DNA from: JAFALK01 sp042701975
GTDB lineage: Bacteria; Pseudomonadota; Gammaproteobacteria; Burkholderiales; Burkholderiaceae_C
Direction of reading: 5' to 3'
Length of the DNA stretch: 64,000 nt
Assembly: GCA_042701975.1 (NCBI GenBank)
Contig: CP170561.1
Location: 4,340,001 to 4,404,000, forward strand
Positions 8,791-17,073 of this stretch are shown here, in pieces (the first letter of the stretch is position 1; each line of letters opens with the position of its first letter). The notes beneath the pieces are model-generated. The model searched no databases. It worked only from the letters and a program-made list of their open reading frames with translations, and had not been told where the DNA came from. A program made the position numbers and the translations under genes.

Positions 8791-9156
8791 TTGCGATTCT
8801 TGAAATACCTGCTGGTGGGCAGTTCGGCCACCGCCCTGCATTACGCGGTGCTGATCGTCTGCGTGGAAGCCCTGCACGGGCCGGCGATGCTGGGCGCGGC
8901 CGTGGGCGCCTTCGTCGGCGCGATCTGGGCCTATGCCGGCAACCGCCGCTACACCTTCGCCGATCGTCCGGCCGCGCACGCCCAAGCCTTGCCGCGCTTC
9001 CTGGCCGTGGCGGCACTGATGGCCATTGGCCACGGACTCGTGGTGGGCTGCGGCCAGGCTTTCGGGCTGCACTACCTGATCGCGCAAGTGGCCGCCAGCG
9101 CGGCGGCCCTGGGCGCCGGTTACGGCCTCAACAAGCGCTGGAGCTTTGCCGCATGA
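8791..9156 (+). CDS. GtrA-family membrane protein (polyprenyl-phosphate-sugar flippase type)
   Basis: A 121-residue protein with four hydrophobic segments and a conserved NRRYTFAD-type loop, typical of GtrA proteins that help move undecaprenyl-phosphate-linked sugars across the inner membrane. The start is a TTG at 8791 (MRFLKYLLVGSSATALHY) with GGAG seven bases upstream; no ATG fits. It ends in a four-base overlap with the next gene, a GT2 polyprenyl-phosphate glycosyltransferase, the classical partner of GtrA proteins. Function is assigned by family and context. Confidence 0.85.
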   Translation: MRFLKYLLVGSSATALHYAVLIVCVEALHGPAMLGAAVGAFVGAIWAYAGNRRYTFADRPAAHAQALPRFLAVAALMAIGHGLVVGCGQAFGLHYLIAQVAASAAALGAGYGLNKRWSFAA

Positions 9157-10145
9157 ACATGCCGCTGTGGAACGCCCATTCGCCGCTGCTGCAGGCCCAT
9201 GCCTGCGCGCTGAGCATCGTCGTACCCGTCTACAACGAGCGCGAATCGCTGCCGCTGCTGCAGCAACGCCTGCTCGCGGCCCTGGGCCAGGTGCGGGAGA
9301 GCGTGGAGATCGTCTTCGTGGACGACGGCAGCACCGACGGTTCGGGCCAACTGCTCAAGCAGATGCGCGCCGCCTGCCCGCTGGTGACGGTGCTGCGCTT
9401 CTCGCGCAACTTCGGCAAGGAACAGGCGCTGACAGCCGGCCTGCAGATGGCGCGCGGCGAAGCCGTGATCGTGATGGACGCCGACCTGCAGCATCCGCCG
9501 GAACACATCCCCGCCATGGTGGCCGCCTGGCGCGCCGGGGCCGACGTGGTCAGCATGCGCCGCGCGAGCCGCGCCGACGAGTCCTGGCTCAAACGCCAGG
9601 CCGCCGGGCTGTTCTATCGCACCATCAACCGGCTCAGCGACATCCCGATCCCGGACGGCGTGGGCGATTTCCGCCTGTTCAGCCGCCGCGCCGTCGATGC
9701 GTTGAACCAGCTGCCGGAGCGCAACCGCTTCATGAAGGGCCTGTTCGCCTGGATCGGCTTCGAGCAGGTCACGCTCGACTATGAAGTTGGCGAACGCGCG
9801 GCCGGTGAGACCAAGTGGCGCATGCGCCAGCTGTGGAACTTCGCGGTGGAAGGCATCACGGCTTTTTCAGTCGCGCCGCTCAAGGTCGCCACCAAGCTCG
9901 GCATGGCCAGCGCCGGGCTCGCCTTCGTCTTCGGCCTCTACTGCTTCACCCATGCGCTGATCTACGGCGACCCGGTGCCCGGCTTCCCCACGCTGATCGT
10001 CGTGGTGCTGATGCTCGGCGGCCTGCAGCTGCTGGCCATCGGCGTGCTGGGCGAATACATCGGCCGCCTGAGCCTGGAGAGCAAGCGCCGCCCGCTCTAC
10101 CTGATCCAGGCCTACGAGCCGGCCACGAGTTTCGAGCACCCGTGA
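9153..10145 (+). CDS. Polyprenyl-phosphate glycosyltransferase, GT2 (GtrB/DPM1 type)
   Basis: A 330-residue GT2 enzyme expected to load a sugar from a nucleotide donor onto undecaprenyl phosphate at the cytoplasmic face. The GT-A domain shows LSIVVPVYNERESL, VFVDDGSTDGS and the metal-binding VMDADLQHPPE. Two C-terminal membrane helices follow (about 255-277 and 283-305), as in GtrB and ArnC. The next gene is a ChbG/NaxD-type deacetylase, so the sugar is probably an N-acetylhexosamine; that is inference. It overlaps the genes on both sides, showing tight coupling. Confidence 0.9.
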   Translation: MNMPLWNAHSPLLQAHACALSIVVPVYNERESLPLLQQRLLAALGQVRESVEIVFVDDGSTDGSGQLLKQMRAACPLVTVLRFSRNFGKEQALTAGLQMARGEAVIVMDADLQHPPEHIPAMVAAWRAGADVVSMRRASRADESWLKRQAAGLFYRTINRLSDIPIPDGVGDFRLFSRRAVDALNQLPERNRFMKGLFAWIGFEQVTLDYEVGERAAGETKWRMRQLWNFAVEGITAFSVAPLKVATKLGMASAGLAFVFGLYCFTHALIYGDPVPGFPTLIVVVLMLGGLQLLAIGVLGEYIGRLSLESKRRPLYLIQAYEPATSFEHP

Positions 10146-10978
10146 TGAGCGAGCAGCGCCTGCTCACCGTCTGCGCCGACGACTACGGCCTGTGCCCCGG
10201 TGTGAACGAGGCCATCCTCGACGGTGTGCAGGCCGGCTGGCTCACGGCCGTCTCTTGCATGAGCACGGCGCCGGCGTGGCGCGAGGGCGCGGCGCCGTTG
10301 GTGCTGGCCGCCGAAGGCCGCGCGGACCTGGGCCTGCACCTGAACCTCAGCGAGCACTTTGCCGCCGAACCTGAGGGTTATGGTCTGCGCGGCCTGATCC
10401 TGCGCGCCTATGCCGGCCGGCTGCACCGCGCCGAGATGCGGCTGCGCATCGCGCTGCAGCTCGACGCCTTCGAGCAGGCCACCGGCCGCGCCCCGGACTT
10501 CGTCGACGGCCACCAACACGTGCACCAGCTGCCCGTGGTGCGCGAGGCGCTGATCGAGGAGCTGCTGCGCCGCTACGGCACGCACCGCCCCTGGCTGCGT
10601 GACACCTCGCCGCCCGCCGATCCGCGCCTGGACGCAGCCGGCAGCAAGCACCGGCTGATCGCCGCGCTGGGCGCCGGCACGCTGCGCCGTCGCGCGCAGG
10701 CGCAAGGCTTTGCGCAGAACCGCGGCCTGGTGGGCGTCTACGGCTTTGACGCTGACGAAGCGCGTTATCTCCGCCACCTGCAGGCCTGGCTTGAAGACGC
10801 CCAACACCGCAGCCTGCTGATGTGCCATCCCGGCCTCGGCGATCTGCGAGGTGACCCGATCGCCGTGGCGCGCCGCCGCGAACACAGCGTGCTGGGCAGC
10901 ACGGACTTCCAGCAGACGCTGCAACGCAGCGGCTTCCGCGCCAGCCGCATGGTCGCGCCAGTGCCACAGGCGAACTGA
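10145..10978 (+). CDS. YdjC/ChbG/NaxD-family carbohydrate deacetylase
   Basis: A 277-residue YdjC-fold deacetylase starting at the ATG that overlaps the GT2 stop. Metal-site motifs are visible: CADDYGLCPGVNEAI (the Asp-Asp pair), VDGHQHVHQLP (the H-x-x-H) and LLMCHPG. Known family members remove acetyl groups from N-acetyl sugars; NaxD of Francisella acts on undecaprenyl-phosphate-GalNAc so that an ArnT-like enzyme can add galactosamine to lipid A. The neighbours here, GT2 and ArnT-like, match that pathway. The family also includes HpnK of hopanoid clusters, but no hopanoid genes are present. Confidence 0.85.
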   Translation: MSEQRLLTVCADDYGLCPGVNEAILDGVQAGWLTAVSCMSTAPAWREGAAPLVLAAEGRADLGLHLNLSEHFAAEPEGYGLRGLILRAYAGRLHRAEMRLRIALQLDAFEQATGRAPDFVDGHQHVHQLPVVREALIEELLRRYGTHRPWLRDTSPPADPRLDAAGSKHRLIAALGAGTLRRRAQAQGFAQNRGLVGVYGFDADEARYLRHLQAWLEDAQHRSLLMCHPGLGDLRGDPIAVARRREHSVLGSTDFQQTLQRSGFRASRMVAPVPQAN

Positions 10979-10993
10979 ACTTTCTCGATTGCC

Positions 10994-12562
10994 ATGTCCC
11001 GTCCGTTTCCGACTTCCCTCAACGAGCACAAGCCTCGCGCAACGCTGAACTTACGCAACGGCAGCCTGCATGTCGTGCTCGTGGCGCTGCTCATCGTGGC
11101 CAGCCTGGCCCTCACCGCCTGGGCGCGGCCACTGATGCTGCCCGACGAAGGCCGCTACGTGGGCGTGGCGTGGGAGATGCTGCGCTCGCAGGACTGGCTG
11201 ACGCCCACGCTCGACGGACTGCCCTACTTCCACAAGCCACCGCTCTTCTACTGGATCACGGCGGGCTCGATGTCGCTGTTCGGCGTGAATGAGTGGTCGG
11301 CCCGCGCGGCGCCCATCGTCGGCGGGCTGCTCTGCGCGCTGTCGCTGTGGCTGTTGGTGCGTCGGCATGGCGGCAAACGCAACGCAAATACCGCACTGCT
11401 TGCGCTGATGGCGCAGCCGCTGTTCTTCCTCGGCGGGCAGTTCGCCAACCTGGACATGCTGGTGGCCGGCTGCATCAGCGCCACCATCGCGCTGGCGGCC
11501 CATTCGATGCTCTGTCTGATGGAGGGAGCGCCGCACCGCCGCGCGCTGATCGCCGCCTACGCCATGGCTGCTTTCGGCGTGCTGGCCAAGGGCCTGATCG
11601 GCTTCGTGATCCCGGGCCTGGTGCTGGTGGTCTGGCTGCTGATGCTGGGCCGCTGGAAGCTGCTGCTGCGCCTGGTTTCGCTGTCCGGCCTCGTGGTGTT
11701 CTTGGCCATCGCCGCGCCGTGGTTCGCGGCGATGCAGCAGCGTTTCCCGGATTTCCTGCACTACTTCTTCGTCGTGCAGCACTTCCAGCGCTTTGCCGAA
11801 GGCGGCTTCAACAACGTCCAGCCGTTCTGGTTCTATCCGGCCGTGCTGCTGCTGGTGAGCCTGCCTTGGCTCGCGTGGCTGCGCCGCGTGTTCGTGCGCG
11901 GCTACCTGTCGGACCCGACCACCCGGCCGATGCGCCTGCTGATGCTGTGCTGGTTCGCGCTGCCGGTGGTGTTCTTCTCACTGCCGCAATCCAAGCTGCT
12001 GGGCTATGTGCTGCCGGCGGTGCCGCCGCTGGCCTGGGCCGTAGCGGACGGCTGGCGCGCCAGCGGCGAGACGGCCAGGCGCGGCTGGCATGCGGCGGCG
12101 ATCGGCGCCCTGCTCTTCAGCCTCGTGCTGATCGGCTTGCTCGCGTTCAAGCCGCGCCACAGCGAAAGCGAGCTGGGCCGCGCGCTCGCGGTGAACCGGC
12201 AGGCCGACGAGCCCGTGCTGATGCTGGACCAGTACTACTTCGATCTGCCCTTCTATGCGCACATGGAGCAGCCCGTGACCATCGTCGACGACTGGCACAA
12301 CCCCGAGATCCTGAGCAAGGACACCTGGCGCAAGGAGATCTTCGATGCAGGCCGCTTCGCGCCCGCGCTGGCCGCGCGCCTGCTACTCACGCCCAACGAT
12401 GTGCCGGCGGCCGTGTGCGCCGCGCCCACCGTGTGGATCGTCGGGACCCGGGACGCCTACGCGCGCATGATCGGCTCAGAGGTTGTCGCGCCCGTAGACA
12501 CGGAGCTCGGTGTGAACCTCTGGCGGATCGACTTCAGAAAAGATCCACGCTGCCCGCGCTGA
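10994..12562 (+). CDS. ArnT-like lipid A glycosyltransferase (GT39/PMT-type)
   Basis: A 522-residue inner-membrane enzyme with about ten membrane helices and a soluble C-terminal tail. The first periplasmic loop carries LPDEGRYVGVAWEML, with the Asp-Glu catalytic region of GT-C enzymes, and LPYFHKPPLFYW, the conserved ArnT segment. It should move a sugar from undecaprenyl phosphate to lipid A in the periplasm. It follows the deacetylase by 15 bp and closes the cluster. Its 3' end overlaps the convergent GGDEF gene by 29 bp. Homologues acting on other acceptors exist, so lipid A is inferred. Confidence 0.85.
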   Translation: MSRPFPTSLNEHKPRATLNLRNGSLHVVLVALLIVASLALTAWARPLMLPDEGRYVGVAWEMLRSQDWLTPTLDGLPYFHKPPLFYWITAGSMSLFGVNEWSARAAPIVGGLLCALSLWLLVRRHGGKRNANTALLALMAQPLFFLGGQFANLDMLVAGCISATIALAAHSMLCLMEGAPHRRALIAAYAMAAFGVLAKGLIGFVIPGLVLVVWLLMLGRWKLLLRLVSLSGLVVFLAIAAPWFAAMQQRFPDFLHYFFVVQHFQRFAEGGFNNVQPFWFYPAVLLLVSLPWLAWLRRVFVRGYLSDPTTRPMRLLMLCWFALPVVFFSLPQSKLLGYVLPAVPPLAWAVADGWRASGETARRGWHAAAIGALLFSLVLIGLLAFKPRHSESELGRALAVNRQADEPVLMLDQYYFDLPFYAHMEQPVTIVDDWHNPEILSKDTWRKEIFDAGRFAPALAARLLLTPNDVPAAVCAAPTVWIVGTRDAYARMIGSEVVAPVDTELGVNLWRIDFRKDPRCPR

Positions 12563-13604
12563 CTTCCTTGAGCACGCCCTGGCGCACCAGGCTCTCGTAA
12601 TGGAACACGCGGTTGCGACCGGCGCGCTTGGCTTCGTAGAGCGCGCTGTCCGCGCGATTGATCACTTCCTGCGGCAGCACGACGGGATCGGCGCCGCTGA
12701 AGCCGCCGCTGACCGTCACGCGGCCAACGCGCGGGAAGTTGAAGCTCTCGATCTTGCGGCGCGCGCGCTCAAAGACCTGCGTGGCCGCTTCGAGATCGTG
12801 GGCCGCGATGATGGCGATGAACTCCTCGCCGCCGTAGCGGTACAGCAGGTCGGAGCGCCGGAAGGCGGCCTCCAGCAGTCGCGTCACCACGATCAGCACC
12901 TCGTCGCCGATGACGTGGCCGTGCGTGTCGTTGATCTGCTTGAAGTGGTCCACGTCCAGCACCGCGAGCCAGTAGCGCTGCGAGGGCTCGTCGCGTCGCG
13001 CGTCCGGCGCGGGCTGGGCGTGCGAGCGGGTGTAGAGCAGGTTCCACAGCCGATCCAGGTTCAGCTCCAGCGAGTAGCGGTTGAGCAGGCCCGTGAGGCG
13101 ATCGCGCTGGCTGGCGTCCAGCAGGTCGTAGAAATTGGTAAAGACCTCCAGCACGCCGCGCACGATGCCGTCTTCCACCGGCGAGATCTCGTGATCGCGG
13201 CGCAGCTTGAAGTAGCCGCAGAGCTCGTTGCCGCCGTAGATCGGATAGCAGATGAGGTGTTCATTGCCGCTCATCCGACTGCTGGGCTTGTCGAGCAGGC
13301 GCACGTTTTCGAACAGGTCGCGGACCTCTTCCTGCACGTCGCTGTCGTTGGACACCTCCTCCACGTTCTCGGTCACGCGCTGAACGCCGGATTCATCAGT
13401 GGTCACGACGCGCGAATGGTGCAGCGAGCGCACGATCTGCCCCAGCGCATCGATGCGGTAGAGCGAGGTACGGGTCACGCCCAGCAGGGGGCCCAGAGTC
13501 CGCAGCAGGCTTTGCTCCACCAGATAGGTGTCTCGGATCGCGGTCATCTTGCCCAACTGCTTGAGGACGCCGGGCAGGCCTGCATTGCTGCGAGCTTGAT
13601 TCAT
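12534..13604 (-). CDS. Diguanylate cyclase (GGDEF), with intact I-site
   Basis: A 356-residue cytoplasmic protein. Residues 20-160 resemble a GAF-like sensor region; the GGDEF domain spans about 165-345. The active-site motif GGEEF is at 258-262 and an inhibitory I-site RRSD (249-252) lies exactly five residues before it, so the enzyme is expected to make c-di-GMP and be product-inhibited. DVDHFKQINDTHGH carries the metal-binding aspartate. The start is the ATG with GAGGAG upstream, though the spacing is long. No EAL domain and no membrane segment. Its 3' end overlaps the ArnT-like gene. Confidence 0.9.
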   Translation of the reverse strand: MNQARSNAGLPGVLKQLGKMTAIRDTYLVEQSLLRTLGPLLGVTRTSLYRIDALGQIVRSLHHSRVVTTDESGVQRVTENVEEVSNDSDVQEEVRDLFENVRLLDKPSSRMSGNEHLICYPIYGGNELCGYFKLRRDHEISPVEDGIVRGVLEVFTNFYDLLDASQRDRLTGLLNRYSLELNLDRLWNLLYTRSHAQPAPDARRDEPSQRYWLAVLDVDHFKQINDTHGHVIGDEVLIVVTRLLEAAFRRSDLLYRYGGEEFIAIIAAHDLEAATQVFERARRKIESFNFPRVGRVTVSGGFSGADPVVLPQEVINRADSALYEAKRAGRNRVFHYESLVRQGVLKEVSAGSVDLF

Positions 13605-13765
13605 CGTTTTGTCTTCACTCCTCGTTGTCTCGATCGCCAGTGTCTCAGCGAGGAATGCGGGTTTACGCTGATTTGTTTGTACGAACACCGCACACCGCGT
13701 AAATAGGCGGTGAGCAGTCAGCGAAACGACGGCCGACAGGTGAATAGCTCACATTGGTGGCGCAA

Positions 13766-13807
13766 CCAGCCGGCGAGGCGCGCAAGGCAGCCTCGCCGGC
13801 CGGCTGG
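13766..13807. repeat. GC-rich inverted repeat
   Basis: The arms 13766-13779 and 13790-13807 pair along 14 bases with a four-base bulge (CCAGCC/GGCTGG and GGCGAGGC/GCCTCGCC). It lies just downstream of the minus-strand gene ending at 13821. There is no T-run on either side, so it may be a non-canonical terminator or an mRNA-stabilising structure for that transcript. Confidence 0.5.
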
Positions 13808-13820
13808 ATAACGGCCTACT

Positions 13821-14009
13821 TCAGCAGGGTGCGCGCCACTCGCGCAGCTCGGTGGCCAGCACCGTGTGCCCGTCGGCGTCGGCACGTCGGATCAGCGCTT
13901 CCACGTTGTCGTCATTGACGTGCTCGTGGCCGAGGCCGCGGACCAACTGGCGATAGATCTCATCCAGCGGGTCCTCCTGCCGGACGCGCAGGTCAGAAGC
14001 GGTAGACAT
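13821..14009 (-). CDS. Small hypothetical protein
   Basis: A 62-residue acidic product beginning MSTASDLRVRQEDPLDEIY, followed by helical sequence with ALIRRADADGHTVLATELRE. It starts inside the last 17 bases of the outer-membrane barrel gene on the same strand, so translation could be coupled. The ribosome-binding site is poor, and the frame stays open for another 25 codons upstream. No known motif. Coding status is plausible from composition but unproven. Confidence 0.4.
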   Translation of the reverse strand: MSTASDLRVRQEDPLDEIYRQLVRGLGHEHVNDDNVEALIRRADADGHTVLATELREWRAPC

Positions 14010-14619
14010 AGCCGATGCTCGTCGTGTCGACGTTCGGGTGGCCTTCGTTGGCGAACTTGAACTTGTTGCGCGCCCACTGGACAACGATGCTGGACTTCGG
14101 GCTCAGGTCGTAGCCCATGCCGCCCGCAACGGACAGGCCGCCACCGGACTTGGAGCCGCCCGGAATGCCGGAGAGCGTGTCAGTCGAGACCTTGGTGCGG
14201 CCATAGATGCCGCCGGCCTTGGCGAAGATGTTGAAGGCACCCAGCGGCACGCGGCCCACCAGCAGCAGGTTCACGCCCTGCGCGCTCGTGGTGCCACCGG
14301 CGCGGTCGAGATTGCCGGTGTGCAGGTAGCCCAGTTCCAGGCCCATGTAGTCGTTGAACATGCCGCCGGTGTAGAGGTTGACGGCCGTCTTGGCGTAGCT
14401 GTCGCAACTGAAGCCGCCAAGACCGCAGCCCATGTCGAACTTCGTGCGGCCCAGGTTCAAGCCGACGTAGCCACCGGTGGTGTAGGGCAGCCAGGATGAA
14501 CTGCTGCTGGAGGAGCTTTGTGCCATCGCAGGCATCGCGCTTGCACAGGCCAGCAGGCCGGCAAACGCTGCGTTCAACGCAGGGCGGGTACATCGGTATC
14601 GGGTCAGGCTGGTGATCAT
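13993..14619 (-). CDS. Outer-membrane beta-barrel protein (OmpA/OmpW-like small porin)
   Basis: A 208-residue protein with AAGGAG ahead of the ATG. Signal peptide to about residue 33 (FAGLLACASAMPAMAQ), then a serine run (SSSSSSSS) and a barrel of alternating strands: GGYVGLNLGRTKFDMG, YMGLELGYLHTG, KSSIVVQWARNKF, ending TTSIGYVYRF with the C-terminal Phe used for BAM insertion. Two cysteines near 65-72 could form a disulfide. This is the eight-stranded surface-antigen type. Function unknown; these often respond to envelope stress. Confidence 0.8.
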   Translation of the reverse strand: MITSLTRYRCTRPALNAAFAGLLACASAMPAMAQSSSSSSSSWLPYTTGGYVGLNLGRTKFDMGCGLGGFSCDSYAKTAVNLYTGGMFNDYMGLELGYLHTGNLDRAGGTTSAQGVNLLLVGRVPLGAFNIFAKAGGIYGRTKVSTDTLSGIPGGSKSGGGLSVAGGMGYDLSPKSSIVVQWARNKFKFANEGHPNVDTTSIGYVYRF

Positions 14620-14699
14620 CTGGAACTCCTTGGATGAATGATCGGGAAGTCCATCCTGCAGCCCATGCGGAGCTGATCGCGCCAGTCGGTGTGCTGTTG

Positions 14700-14723
14700 C
14701 TCTGTCAGTCCGGGCTGACAGAG
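14700..14723. repeat. Perfect inverted repeat (9-bp arms)
   Basis: CTCTGTCAG and CTGACAGAG flank a six-base spacer. It lies in the 129-bp gap between the helicase stop and the start of the outer-membrane barrel gene, both minus strand, about 80 bp before that start. It could be an operator for the barrel gene or an end structure for the helicase transcript; no T-run follows. Confidence 0.5.
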
Positions 14724-14748
14724 AAATCTGCGCTTGTTCAGCGAGCGC

Positions 14749-17073
14749 TCAGGAAATGCGCCACCACGCCGGCAGCAGCTCGCGCACATCGGCGCGCCCG
14801 AAGCGCTCGTCGAGCAACTGCACCACACCTTCATCCTCGGTGCTGCGAATCACCCGCCCCGCCGCCTGCACGACCTTCTGCAGACCCGGCACGAGGTAGG
14901 CATAGTCATAGCCCTTGTCCGCGCCGAAGCGCGCTGCCAGACGCTCCCGGAACTGCTCCATCACCGGGTTCACCTGCGGCAGGCCCAGCGTGGCGACAAA
15001 AGCGCCGATCAGCCGCTCACCGGTCAGGTCGATGCCTTCGGCGAATGCGCCGCCCAGCACGGCAAAGGCCACGCCCTGGCTCTCGGGCGTGAAGCGGGCG
15101 ACGAAGGCCTTCTGCTCGGCCTCGCGCATGTTGCGCTGCTGGCGCCATTGCGGCAGATCGGGATGCAGCGCCGCCAGCCGATCGGCCACCTGCTGCAGGT
15201 AGTCGTAGCTGCTGAAGAAGGCCAAGTAGTTGCCGGGTCGGGCGGCGTACTGCGCGGCAATGCGCTGCACGATGCTGTCCAGCGAGCCGCTGCGATCACG
15301 CCAGCGCGTCGAGACCTCGCGCGCGATCTGCACCTGCAATTGCTCGGCGCGGAACGGCGACTCCACGTCCACATGGCCGTGGTTCTCGGGCAGGCCCAGC
15401 AAGTCGGCGTAGCAATGCGCGGGCTGCAGCGTCGCCGAGAACAGCGCGGCCATGTGGGCCGCTTCCAGCCGGCCTTTCAGGTGCGGCGCGGGCACGATGT
15501 TGCGCAAGCAAACGAGCGGCGCGCCAGCCAGCCACGCGGCGTCCTTGCCGGCGCCGTGCATGCGCACGGTGTTGCGGGCAAGGTCGACGATGGAGTGCGA
15601 GGCATCGAGACTCTCGCAAAGGCGCAGGAACTGCAGCGCTTCGAGATAGAAGCCCTGCAGCGCCAGATCCGGCGCCTCGGCCGGGTGTTCTGCCAGGTAT
15701 TCGCTGATCGCGCCGCTCGCGTTCTGCAGCGCCTCCATCCAGTCCGAGGGCGGCTGATCGCAGACCTGGTACTCAGGATCGGGCGCGGCCTTCAGCTCGT
15801 CACCCAGCGCGCCCCAGCTCTTGCGCAGCTTATCCAGCGCGCGCTTGATCGTCGCGTTCTTGCGCGCCGTGGCCGAGCGGCGCGCTTCGGAGAGGCTGTG
15901 CGGATCCAGCTCCGCGCTGTACATGCTGCGGCCGCGATCGACCAGGTTGTGCGCCTCGTCCACCAGCAGGCCCACGCGCCAGCCGTTCACCTGCGTGAGG
16001 CTGTAGAGCAGCGCGCTGCCGTCAAAGAAGTAGTTGTAATCGCCCACCACCACGTCGGCCCAGCGCACCAGCTCCTGGCTCAGGTAGTAGGGGCAGACCT
16101 CGTGCTGGCGCGCCAGCTCGCGCACACGGGCCTGGTTCAAGGGCACGGCCTCTTTCACCGCAGCGGCGCGGGCGGCGGGCAGGCGGTCGTAGAAGCCGGC
16201 AGCCAGTGGGCAGCTTTCGCCGTGGCAGGCTTTGTCGGGGTGTTCGCAGGCCTTGTCGCGCGCCACGAGTTCGAGCACGCGCACGCCGGGTGCACCCAGA
16301 CGCTGCATGCCGTCGAGCGCGAGCTGCCGGCCCGAGGTCTTGGCCGCGAGGAAGAACACCTTGTCCAGCTGCTGCCCGGGCGCGGCCTTGAGCAGCGGGA
16401 ACAGCGTGCCCAGTGTCTTGCCGATGCCGGTGGGCGCCTGGGCCAGCAGCGTGCGGCCGCTGCGCGCGGCGTTGTAGACGGCCGTGGCCAGCACGCGCTG
16501 GCCGGCGCGGAAATCGCCGAAGGGAAACTGCAGCGCGCCCAGGCCTTCGTCACGCGCGGCGCGATGCGCCAGCTCCTGCCGCGCCCAGCTCAGGAAACGG
16601 CTGCACAGCTGCTCGAAGAAGGCCTGCAGATCGGCGGCCGTGCAGCGCTCGGCGAGCACCGTCTCCTGCTCGTTGCCGATGTTGAAGTAGACGAGCGCGA
16701 GCTCCACTCCCGACAGGCCGCGCTCGGCGCACAGCATCGCGCCGTAGACCTTGAGCTGCGCCCAGTGCAGCGCGCGGTGCGAGGCGGGCTGGCGTTCCAG
16801 CCGCCCCTTGTGCGTCTTGACCTCTTCGAGCCGACCGCGCGTGGGATCAAAGCCATCGGCACGGCCGCGCACCAGCAATTCCTCGTAGCGAGCGCTGAGT
16901 GTGACCTCGTGTTCGTGATCATCGCCACGCCGCGCCGCCACGCGTGCATGGCCTTCGATGCCCTCGAGCGCGGTGGGCGCGGGCGTGAAGCGCAGATCGA
17001 GATCACCGCTCTTGGCGGCGAACTCGCAGAGCTCGCGCACGGCGACGCGGTAACTGCTGCCGGTCTCGCTCAC
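14749..17073 (-). CDS. RecB-like nuclease fused to DinG/XPD-type DNA helicase
   Basis: A 774-residue superfamily 2 helicase. The N-terminal 160 residues look like a PD-(D/E)XK nuclease of the RecB/Cas4 kind: Asp73 in GRADGF, Glu84-x-Lys86 in LEEVKTHKG, then the Q-x-x-x-Y motif at 106-110 (QLKVY). The helicase has Walker A (APTGIGKT, 213-220), DEAH (372-375) and motif VI QAAGRVIRS. Four cysteines (276, 283, 288, 327) are placed as in the XPD/DinG iron-sulfur cluster. Its start overlaps the stop of another PD-(D/E)XK gene by four bases. The pair follows a LexA-like box, so SOS-induced repair of structured or damaged DNA is likely. Confidence 0.85.
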   Translation of the reverse strand: MSETGSSYRVAVRELCEFAAKSGDLDLRFTPAPTALEGIEGHARVAARRGDDHEHEVTLSARYEELLVRGRADGFDPTRGRLEEVKTHKGRLERQPASHRALHWAQLKVYGAMLCAERGLSGVELALVYFNIGNEQETVLAERCTAADLQAFFEQLCSRFLSWARQELAHRAARDEGLGALQFPFGDFRAGQRVLATAVYNAARSGRTLLAQAPTGIGKTLGTLFPLLKAAPGQQLDKVFFLAAKTSGRQLALDGMQRLGAPGVRVLELVARDKACEHPDKACHGESCPLAAGFYDRLPAARAAAVKEAVPLNQARVRELARQHEVCPYYLSQELVRWADVVVGDYNYFFDGSALLYSLTQVNGWRVGLLVDEAHNLVDRGRSMYSAELDPHSLSEARRSATARKNATIKRALDKLRKSWGALGDELKAAPDPEYQVCDQPPSDWMEALQNASGAISEYLAEHPAEAPDLALQGFYLEALQFLRLCESLDASHSIVDLARNTVRMHGAGKDAAWLAGAPLVCLRNIVPAPHLKGRLEAAHMAALFSATLQPAHCYADLLGLPENHGHVDVESPFRAEQLQVQIAREVSTRWRDRSGSLDSIVQRIAAQYAARPGNYLAFFSSYDYLQQVADRLAALHPDLPQWRQQRNMREAEQKAFVARFTPESQGVAFAVLGGAFAEGIDLTGERLIGAFVATLGLPQVNPVMEQFRERLAARFGADKGYDYAYLVPGLQKVVQAAGRVIRSTEDEGVVQLLDERFGRADVRELLPAWWRIS

